Positions 1-6,547 of a stretch of 6,729 nt of DNA are shown in pieces. A program made the translations under genes and the position numbers. This DNA comes from Flavobacterium sp. (GTDB lineage: Bacteria > Bacteroidota > Bacteroidia > Flavobacteriales > Flavobacteriaceae): NCBI GenBank assembly GCA_012032075.1, contig JAAURU010000208.1, positions 1 to 6,729 on the forward strand, in the 5' to 3' direction. The notes under the pieces are model-generated. The model was not told the origin of the DNA, did not search any database, and was given only the letters and a program-made list of their open reading frames with translations. How positions within the stretch are numbered: position 1 is the first letter of the stretch; every line of letters begins with the position of its first letter.

Positions 1-1506
1 TCATGATTAGGTATTAATAAAAGTCTTTCTTTATTTTATTATAAAAGAAAGAAATTTGATAAGCATATCAATATTTATTGGTCACAGACTCATTAAGACA
101 AATTTTTTATGATAAACAGAGAAATGAAAAGGTAAAAAGTTTAGGAGAGCAAATTGAAAAAGAAGAAGTAAATAGAGAATTAATTAAATCCGAAGCAGAT
201 AGAAAAATTCAAAAGCAAAAACTTATAAATATTAAGATTTTTATTGTTTTAATATGTATTATTTTCTTAACTACTTTAATCATACTTTATTCTCAATTTA
301 AACTAAATAAAGTTAGGACAAAATCAAATAAAGAATTAAAAGCTGCAAATGAAGAGCTTATAATTGCTAAGGAAAAAGCAGAAGAAGCATCTAAGATAAA
401 ATCTCAATTTGTGTCAACAATAAGTCACGAATTAAGAACACCGCTATATGGAGTTATTGGTATAACCGATATTATTGAAGCAGAACATCAAGAATTAAAA
501 GATAGTCCACATTTAAAAAGCCTTACAATTTTCGGCAAATTATTTATTGTCATTAGTAAATGATATTTTAAAAGTGTACAAATTTGAAGAAAACAAAGTA
601 GAATTAGAAATTAATTTATTTAATTTAGAAGATAAGCTAGAAACCATTAAAAATACTATGGATAATATAGCTTTAAAATACAACAATGATATTCATATAA
701 AAGTAGATAAAAATATTCCAGAATATATCATTGGAGATAGTATTCGATTGTCTCAAATAATAATAAATTTAGTAAGTAATTCTTTAAAATTTACTCATAA
801 TGGAAAAGTAACTATTGAAGCAAAACTAGAAAGAATGGAAAATGCTTTATGTTATATTAAATTTAAAGTAAAAGATACGGGTTCTGGAATTCCAAAAGAG
901 TATCAATCTAAAGTTTTCGAGAAATTTGTTCAAATAGATAGAAAAGAAGATGATTATCAAGGAACTGGTTTAGGACTTACTATTGTAAAAAAATTGATTG
1001 ATTTATTTAAAGGAGACATTAAATTAGAAAGTGAAGTAGGAGTTGGTACAACCGTTACATTTAATATTCCATTTGAATCTGGAGAAAATAAAGTTACAGA
1101 ATTTGTAAATAATATTGAAGTTGATTTATCTGAGGCTAAAACCTATAAAATATTAATAGTTGAAGATAATAAAATAAACCAAATAGTAACTAGAAAATTA
1201 CTTGAAAATCATAAATTTACTTGTGAAATTGCCGATGATGGCTTTGTTGCCCTGGAATTATTAGAAAAACATACTTTCGATGCTATCTTAATGGATATTA
1301 ATATGCCAAAGATAAATGGTTTTGAAACTACAAAACGCATTAGAGAAAAAGGCTATACTATTCCTGTAATTGCTGTGACTGCTTTTGAAAAAGAAGAAGT
1401 AGAAGCAAGAGCAAAAGTAGCTGGAATGGACGATATTATTGCAAAACCTTTTGATGTAAGAAAACTTTTTCAAATGATTCGTTCGCATATTAGTACTCAA
1501 GAATAA
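1..1506 (+). CDS. Hybrid sensor histidine kinase/response regulator (5'-partial, frame-broken)
   Basis: This is a membrane-bound two-component hybrid kinase: it autophosphorylates on a histidine and passes the phosphate to its own receiver domain. Frame 1 at about 7-60 reads like the end of a TPR (…LSLFYYKRKKFDK). Frame 3 from 63 continues AYQYLLVTDSLRQ, then a charged coiled linker, a TM helix at about 231-290 (IKIFIVLICIIFLTTLII) and a HisKA box SHELRTPL with the phospho-His codon at 426-428. Reading returns to frame 1 at 523 (LQFSANYLLSLVNDIL) and gives the HATPase domain: N box INLVSNSLKFT, G1 DTGSGIP, F box FEKF, G2 GTGLGLTI. The receiver follows: VEDN, phospho-Asp in LMDINMP (codon 1294-1296), AVTA and the AKPF lysine, ending at TAA 1504-1506. 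The segments that are open without correction are about 78-563 and 547-1506. The breaks look like sequencing indels, because all catalytic boxes are intact. The start is outside the window. The signal sensed is unknown; N-terminal TPRs suggest a protein or peptide partner. Confidence 0.9.
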
Positions 1507-1514
1507 ATTAGTCC

Positions 1515-2772
1515 TTAATACCAACGCTTTTTATTTTTCTTAGAAGCATCTGACTTTCTAGAATTATTTTTACTTGAAGTATTATTTTTATTTTTATTTC
1601 TTAAATCGGGTTTTGCATTTGGGTCTTTTTCTATTTTTTTCCATGGATAAGGATGATCAGTAACCACCTTAATTTTCATTCGAATTAATTTTTCAATATC
1701 GGTCCAATATCCTTTTTCATCTTCACCACAAAAAGATATGGCTAAGCCCGAATTTCCTGCTCTACCTGTTCTTCCTATTCTATGAACATAAGTTTCTGAA
1801 ATATTTGGAATGTCAAAATTAATTACATAAGATAAACTTTCAATATCAATTCCTCTTGCTGCAATATCTGTAGCAACTAAAATCGAAATTTCTTTATTTT
1901 TAAAACTCTCTAAAACTCTTTGTCTATTATTTTGAGATTTATCTCCATGTATTGCAGCTGCTTCAACTCCATTTTTTTTAAGGCTTTTACTACATTGTCA
2001 GCACCATGTTTAGTTCGTGTAAAAACCAAAACATTTTTAATATTATCATTACGAATTAAATGATATAATAAATTCCTTTTATCTGACTTATCCACAAAAT
2101 AAACCTTTTGTGTAACATTTTCAGCCGTGCTTGAAATAGGGGCAACTGAAACATATTTGGTTTATTTAAAAAACTATCGGCTAATTCTCTTATGGCAATT
2201 GGCATAGTTGCCGAAAAAAGTAAGGTTTGTCTATTGTTTGGTGTTAGTTTAATAATTTTTTTTACATCATTAATAAAACCCATGTCTAGCATTTGATCGG
2301 CTTCATCTAAAATTAAGTGATGCATGTGATTTAAATCAATAAAACCTTGTTTGTATAAATCAAGTAGTCTTCCAGGTGTAGCTACTAAAACATCAACTCC
2401 TTTTTTTAAAACAGCTACTTGTGGTACTTGATTAACTCCACCAAAAATTACTAACGTTTTAATATTAGTATATTTTCCATAAGTGTTAAAACTTTCACCT
2501 ATTTGTATGGCTAATTCTCTGGTAGGAGTTATTACTAATGTTCTAATTTTTTTAACCTTTGTTCCAGAACCTACAATTTTATGAATCAATTGAATTACAG
2601 GAATTGCAAAAGCTGCTGTTTTTCCTGTTCCAGTTTGTGCACAAGCTACTAAATCATGTTCAGCTAAAATTTCAGGAATAGCTTGCTCTTGAATAGGAGT
2701 AGGGTTTTCATATCCTTCTTCTAGTAATGCTTGTTGAATATTATTTATTAAATGAAGTTCTTTAAAAGTCAT
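1515..2772 (-). CDS. rhlE: DEAD-box ATP-dependent RNA helicase, RhlE-like (two frame breaks)
   Basis: This protein unwinds RNA with ATP; RhlE-type enzymes act in ribosome assembly, RNA turnover and cold adaptation. From ATG 2772 the N-terminal RecA domain shows the Q motif PTPIQEQAIP (residues 24-33), Walker A AQTGTGKT (45-52), PTRELA (83-88), TPGR (132-135), DEAD (156-159) and SAT (187-189). After one lost base at about 2156-2158 the frame continues YVSVAPISSTAENVTQKV…NVLVFTRTK. After a second loss in the T-run at 1972-1979 it gives NGVEAAAIHGDKSQ…VATDIAARGIDI and HRIGRTGRAG. The last ~45 residues are a Lys/Asn/Ser-rich low-complexity tail ending in KKRWY, TAA at 1515-1517, as is usual for Bacteroidota RhlE proteins. 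The uncorrected segments are 2056-2772, 1910-2095 and 1515 to about 1971. With both bases restored the gene is 1260 nt, 419 residues, the normal family size, so the breaks are probably read errors. It lies 32 bp downstream of the ureohydrolase gene and shows no clear promoter of its own. The symbol is by family resemblance only. Confidence 0.9.
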
Positions 2773-2804
2773 AGTTCTGTGTTTCAGATGATTATTTTGG
2801 TAAA

Positions 2805-3851
2805 TTATAAACTTTTACTTTTTATAAAGTCAGTTATTAATGAAGCAATTAATTTACCTGTTAAATGATTATTATTGGTTTGGTCTAAATCAGGAGCACC
2901 TTCACAAATATGTATATAAGATGCATTTTTATGTTTACCAAAGTAATGAATAAATGTTCTTGCTTGTTGTACACTAAATCCAGTTAATGTCATAGCACTT
3001 GAATGAATATTAGGAATGGCATCTAAGTCTAATTCTACTCCAAAAGGGTCATTTTTAATAAATTGTAAAGATTCTTCCAGTTGCGAATTAAAAGTCTTTT
3101 GTTGCCTTACTTCAATTTCTTCGTAAGTTACATATTTTACTCTATTATCAAGCTCTTTTATAGTATTAAATACACTTTTAGATACAAAACTCTCATGAAT
3201 ACCAAAAACAAAGTAGTTTTTTAAAAAACCTTCTTCATAAGCATAACTAAAACCATTTCCAGAATGTCTTCCTTCAAGAATCCTAAAATCGGTATGAGCA
3301 TCAAAATTTATAGCATTAACGGGTTTTCCTTTGGCTAGAGCCAAACCTTTTATATTTCCATAAGCATTGTTATGTCCACCACCTATAATAATAGGTATTT
3401 TTCCAGCTTTAATAATTTGATGAATGATATGAGAAACTTCTTTATCAATTTTTTCAACTAACCTATATAATTTTTTTTTGTGTTCTTTATTGGTAGGTTT
3501 TAAATCTTTAGCTAATTCCATTTCTTTTGAAACATCAAGAGCACCTAAAATTAGAATAGTATTACCTTTACAAAATTTGTTATGCTGAATATTGACTAAG
3601 TTTTTTAAAGCACTTTCAAAAGCTGAAGCAGTTCCTATTCGACCATTATTAGCTTTAACTCCAATATCCTCTGGAATACCAAAAATAACAAAATTAGCTG
3701 CGCTAGAGGCAACAAAATTCCAGTTATTTTGGTTAGGAGGAACCGTTAATATCTTTTCCCCTAATTTAATTTCACCGCTTCTATGATTTATTATTTCAGC
3801 TAAATCTTTGTCAGATAATAAATTAATATTTTCCATGTAAAAAAATTTCAT
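2805..3851 (-). CDS. hutG: Formimidoylglutamase-like ureohydrolase (arginase/agmatinase family)
   Basis: This is a dinuclear-metal hydrolase of the arginase/agmatinase/HutG family, which hydrolyses guanidino or formimino groups in the cytoplasm. In 348 residues all six expected metal ligands can be placed: H160 in GGGHNNAYGN, D184, H186 and D188 in NFDAHTDFR, and D275 and D277 in ELDLDAIPN. Arginases and agmatinases normally carry a DxDxxDP signature followed by APGTGTPE-like residues. Here it is DLDAIPNIHSSAMTLTGFS, which as I recall is nearer the HutG-like branch common in Bacteroidota. I therefore lean to N-formimidoyl-glutamate hydrolysis (last step of histidine breakdown), but no other hut gene is visible and the substrate is not proven. 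The frame is intact. There are two in-frame ATGs, at 3851 (MKFFYMEN…) and 3836 (MENINLLS…). The second may be the real start, because a possible -7 box lies at 3854-3861 and would leave the first ATG almost leaderless. The RhlE-like helicase follows on the same strand 32 bp downstream. Confidence 0.85.
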   Translation of the reverse strand: MKFFYMENINLLSDKDLAEIINHRSGEIKLGEKILTVPPNQNNWNFVASSAANFVIFGIPEDIGVKANNGRIGTASAFESALKNLVNIQHNKFCKGNTILILGALDVSKEMELAKDLKPTNKEHKKKLYRLVEKIDKEVSHIIHQIIKAGKIPIIIGGGHNNAYGNIKGLALAKGKPVNAINFDAHTDFRILEGRHSGNGFSYAYEEGFLKNYFVFGIHESFVSKSVFNTIKELDNRVKYVTYEEIEVRQQKTFNSQLEESLQFIKNDPFGVELDLDAIPNIHSSAMTLTGFSVQQARTFIHYFGKHKNASYIHICEGAPDLDQTNNNHLTGKLIASLITDFIKSKSL

Positions 3852-3853
3852 TT

Positions 3854-3861
3854 CAAAAATA
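3854..3861 (-). promoter_or_regulatory. Possible -7 element for the ureohydrolase gene
   Basis: On the minus strand this reads TATTTTTG, matching the Bacteroidota -7 consensus TAnnTTTG. It ends only 2 bp before the first ATG (3851), and I see no good TTG-type -33 element about 20 bp upstream. If real, transcription would start near the first ATG, favouring translation from 3836. Chance matches are common in DNA this AT-rich, so support is weak. Confidence 0.25.
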
Positions 3862-3888
3862 CTATTTTAAAATAACTTACGTTCTTAC

Positions 3889-3920
3889 TTTGAATAAATA
3901 ATTAAGAAATTGTACATTTG
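3889..3920 (+). promoter_or_regulatory. Bacteroidota-type promoter for the coiled-coil membrane protein gene
   Basis: A TTTG at 3889-3892 (-33 element) is followed after 20 bp by TACATTTG at 3913-3920, an exact match to the -7 consensus TAnnTTTG used by the primary sigma factor of Bacteroidota. Transcription would start at about 3925-3928, leaving a 5' leader of about 25 nt before ATG 3951. The leader is A/T-rich without a Shine-Dalgarno sequence, as is usual in this phylum. The element lies in the 99-bp divergent region between the ureohydrolase and coiled-coil genes. Confidence 0.6.
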
Positions 3921-3950
3921 TTAAAATAACTAAGTAATCACCAATAATTT

Positions 3951-4835
3951 ATGGAAAACACAAAAAGTAATTCAGGTTTAAAAGCAGCAATCGTAGTATT
4001 AACATTATTGCTCTTAGGTAGTGTAGGTTATATTTATAAATTAACCTCTGATAATAAGAAAGAAATAACAGAATTATCTACTGAAAAATCTGCTTTAGAA
4101 GATGAAATTAGAGCTAGAATTGCCGAATTGGAAACAATGTCTGGTGAAAACACAGCTCTTAAAGGTGATATTGATGCTCAAAAAGAGGAGATGACAAAAC
4201 TTTTAGAAGAGTTAGAAAAATCAAAAGGTGATGCTGCTGCAATGGCACGTTACAAAAATGATTATTTTCGTTTAAAGAAAGAAATGGATAATCTAATTGC
4301 TGAAAACAAATTGTTGAAAGAACAAAATATGTCTTTAACAACTAGCTTAGATAGCACTAATACTGCTTTAGAAGAAAATAGAAAGTTTACTGACACTCTT
4401 TTAGTACAAAATAACAGTTTAACTAAAACAGTTGAAAAAGCTTCAAAACTTGCTGTTTTAAATTTAAATGTTATGGCCGTTAAAGAGAGAAGTTCTGGAA
4501 AACAAATTGCTACAACAAAAGCGAGCAGAGCAGATAAGTTAAAAGTAAGTTTTTTAATTGCTGAAAATCAAATCGCCTCATCTGGGGATAGAAAATATTA
4601 CATTCAAATTATGGATACAAAAGGTAATATTTTAGGAGAAAAACAAACCATTCCTATGGGTGGAGAAGATGAAACATTAACTTACAGTTTTATTTCAACC
4701 GTTAAATATGAGAATAAATCAGTTCAAGTTAATGAAGAATTACCAGGAGAAAATTTTGAACCTGGAACTTATTTTGTAAATGTATTTAGTCCAAAAGGAG
4801 AAAACGTTTCTAAAACAAGCTTTGTTCTTAAATAA
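3951..4835 (+). CDS. Membrane-anchored coiled-coil protein of unknown function
   Basis: I do not recognise a named family. The 294-residue protein has a short polar N-terminus, one hydrophobic helix at about residues 11-29 (LKAAIVVLTLLLLGSVGYIY), then a long Glu/Lys/Leu-rich region at about 33-165 with heptad-like spacing (ELSTEKSALEDEI, LLEELEKSK, LIAENKLLKEQNMSL) that should form a coiled coil. The last ~125 residues (168-294) alternate polar and hydrophobic residues like a beta-sandwich: KLKVSFLIAENQIA, RKYYIQIMDTKGNILGE, PGTYFVNVFSPKGENV. No cysteine or lipobox follows the helix, so it is more likely a type II membrane anchor than a lipoprotein; the C-terminal domain would then face the periplasm. 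The frame is intact and codon use matches the neighbours. It has its own promoter and terminator, so it looks monocistronic. A structural or envelope-scaffold role is possible, but no function can be assigned from sequence. Confidence 0.85.
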   Translation: MENTKSNSGLKAAIVVLTLLLLGSVGYIYKLTSDNKKEITELSTEKSALEDEIRARIAELETMSGENTALKGDIDAQKEEMTKLLEELEKSKGDAAAMARYKNDYFRLKKEMDNLIAENKLLKEQNMSLTTSLDSTNTALEENRKFTDTLLVQNNSLTKTVEKASKLAVLNLNVMAVKERSSGKQIATTKASRADKLKVSFLIAENQIASSGDRKYYIQIMDTKGNILGEKQTIPMGGEDETLTYSFISTVKYENKSVQVNEELPGENFEPGTYFVNVFSPKGENVSKTSFVLK

Positions 4836-4858
4836 TCTTTTTTTTAAAATTAAATTTC

Positions 4859-4894
4859 AAATCGGAACATCCTAAAACAGTTCCGATTTTTTTT
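4859..4894 (+). terminator. Rho-independent terminator, probably bidirectional
   Basis: A perfect 10-bp inverted repeat, AAATCGGAAC (4859-4868) and GTTCCGATTT (4880-4889), encloses an 11-nt loop and runs into an uninterrupted T tract to 4894. It lies 23 bp after the stop of the coiled-coil gene. The convergent WYL gene ends inside the T tract (stop 4893-4895), so in the other direction the same hairpin directly follows its stop and leads into a moderately T-rich stretch. It may therefore serve both genes. Confidence 0.85.
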
Positions 4895-5916
4895 ATTCTT
4901 CTACATTAGTTTGGTATTTTTGATATGTTTTTTCAATAATTCGAATAAGCCTATTCCTTAAGTTATTAGGTTTTAAAACCTCTAAACCATTACCAAAACC
5001 AAGTAATAATCGCTCTAATTCATAATTTGGAATTAAAAATAAATGCAAAATAATGCTTCCGTCTTCATTAGTTTTAATAATACGTTGACTATTGTGTAAT
5101 GGTTTTGTAATTACATAAGGAGCGTTCATTTGGTCAATCCAAAGTTCAATTTTCATTGGATACAAGCCTTGGTTAACTGTAACACCTACAATATTTTTGT
5201 AATATTCTTCCGCATTAAATTCTTCTTCTAAGAAAGGAATATTGAAATCGTAGTCTATTTTTTCAATTCGGTCTAATGCTAAATTTGTTATTGGCTGACT
5301 TCCTTTGGTTTTACCAACTAAAAACCATCTATTATTAAATTCTTTCAAAATAAATGGATGAAAAGTCATTTCTTGAGCTTCTTTCGATTTAAAAGATTTA
5401 TAAGTAATTACTAAAACTACTTTCTTAATAATAGCTTGATAAATTTCATCTAAAAAATGCAAACCTTTTAAATTTTCATTCTTATCCAAATGAATTACAG
5501 GTTGAGTATGCGATTTTCAGCATAAATTTTATCTTCTAAACGTTGTAAAATATCTGAAACATCAGTAAACAAAGAAAAATCTTTAAACTGTTTCAACATA
5601 GAAACCGTTTCAGTCAAAACATTAATATCGTTTTCAGTTAATGGAATATCAGTAATTGAAAAATCTTCGTCTTCATAATGATAATATTTCTTATCATAAA
5701 CCGCAATAGGAGCGTTGTAACCTAGTTTTTCACTACGCATCATTGGATATCCAATTGAATAGTACGTTTACTTACTGAAGTCTCTTTGCCTTCATACTCA
5801 TACAAAGCAGTACTACAAGCCTCAATTAAATCTTCTAAAGTCCATTGACGGTATTTGTTTTGCAAACATTTATCAATGGTTTTGTAACGTATAAGTGCGT
5901 TTTTGTTTTGTGCCAT
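4893..5916 (-). CDS. WYL-domain transcriptional regulator (two frame breaks)
   Basis: This is a ligand-responsive DNA-binding regulator. From ATG 5916 it reads MAQNKNALIRYKTIDKC, then a helix-turn-helix/winged region at about residues 5-75 (WTLEDLIEA … SVSKRTIQLDIQMMRSEKLG). A linker rich in short helices leads to the WYL domain at about 150-235, with NNRWFLVGKT (RWFLVG at 197-202; Phe replaces Tyr of the namesake motif) and LALDRIEKID. A C-terminal WCX-like region follows (IELWIDQMNAPYV … NYELERLLLGFGNGLEVLKP), stop TAA 4893-4895. The frame breaks at about 5744-5745 and at about 5505-5512; each is repaired by one added base. The repaired gene is 1026 nt (341 residues), the usual size for Bacteroidota WYL regulators. 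The uncorrected open segments are 5744 to 5916, 5495-5743 and 4893-5489. It follows the HD hydrolase gene by 19 bp. WYL proteins regulate many systems, including DNA-damage and phage-defence genes; the target here is unknown. Confidence 0.9.
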
Positions 5917-5935
5917 TTTTTTAGTGATTAGCTAT

Positions 5936-6547
5936 TTAGAGTTGGTTTATTTCCTTTTTAATATTTTTTAGTGCTTGATTTTCATACATTGTTCTAAATT
6001 CATCAGTCTGAAAGATAAAATCATTTTCTAAAAAGTGTGCCAATGCTTTTTTGCGACCTGGTTTATATAATAAATCAGGATAAATTTTATATTCTTTACG
6101 TATTTGTTGGCAATAGATTTGATATTTTTCCCAATTAGAGGCTAATATCTTTAAATCAAAATCAATCAACCAATTGATGTCTTGTATTGAATTGTGCTGA
6201 TGCAATTGCGTGGCACAAATCATATTGTAAACTAAATCCTTATGAATGTTAGCGTTTTCTGGAAGTATTTTCAGAGCATATACTGCACTTTTAGTTTCAT
6301 TGTCTTTTCGAGTAGTTTTATAAATGATATCGTGATAGAAAATAGCGTATAAAACTTCATTTGGAAATTGTAGTTGTTCTTTATAATCATTAAAAGAAGC
6401 AATCATGTTTTCTAAATGAATTAAATTATGATACTTTCTTGATTTTGATGTATAAGCTTTCTCTAAATCGTCCCAATGCCTGTCAATACTAGCAGGAGCA
6501 AAGCCAATGTCTTTAAATAGATCAATAAATATTTGATGTAAATCCAT
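5936..6547 (-). CDS. Predicted metal-dependent HD-superfamily hydrolase (COG4339-like)
   Basis: This 203-residue protein resembles the COG4339-type predicted metal-dependent HD phosphohydrolases, whose substrate is not established. Visible motifs are KYHNLIHLENMI (His40, His44), the HD pair in AIFYHDIIY (His72-Asp73), DNETKSA (82-88), ICATQLH (His116) and DFDLKILAS (Asp129, Asp131). These give the full set of His/Asp ligands expected of an HD fold. There is no signal peptide or membrane segment, so it should be cytosolic. The ATG at 6547 gives a protein of normal family length beginning MDLHQIFIDLF. The frame is intact to TAA 5936-5938. The WYL regulator follows 19 bp downstream, so the two are probably one operon. 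No Bacteroidota promoter is evident upstream, where a glycosyltransferase-like fragment abuts; the native promoter may therefore be missing. Confidence 0.85.
   Translation of the reverse strand: MDLHQIFIDLFKDIGFAPASIDRHWDDLEKAYTSKSRKYHNLIHLENMIASFNDYKEQLQFPNEVLYAIFYHDIIYKTTRKDNETKSAVYALKILPENANIHKDLVYNMICATQLHQHNSIQDINWLIDFDLKILASNWEKYQIYCQQIRKEYKIYPDLLYKPGRKKALAHFLENDFIFQTDEFRTMYENQALKNIKKEINQL

Noticed and set aside
519..560. Programmed ribosomal frameshift joining the two halves of the kinase
   Set aside because: There is no slippery heptamer or evident downstream structure, and similar single-base breaks occur in two unrelated genes, so a simple extra base is the better explanation.
1288..1524. 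Open minus-strand frame of 78 codons opposite the kinase receiver domain
   Set aside because: It lies antisense to strongly conserved receiver coding, has a biased Phe/Ser/Cys-rich composition and no family resemblance.
3592..3786. Open plus-strand frame of 64 codons within the ureohydrolase gene
   Set aside because: It is antisense to intact, conserved ureohydrolase coding and has no independent start signals.
4159..4341. Open minus-strand frame of 60 codons within the coiled-coil gene
   Set aside because: It mirrors the Glu/Lys heptads of the sense gene, giving a low-complexity shadow rich in Leu, Gln and His.
6463..6545. Hydrophobic tail KYLLIYLKTLALLLL as a membrane helix of the glycosyltransferase-like fragment
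   Set aside because: This stretch is the HD gene read in another frame; the HD frame carries the conserved coding, so the hydrophobicity is accidental.
4893..6547. Phage-defence operon around the WYL regulator
   Set aside because: No nuclease, helicase, reverse transcriptase, CRISPR repeat or toxin-antitoxin partner is visible nearby, and a WYL domain alone is not enough evidence.
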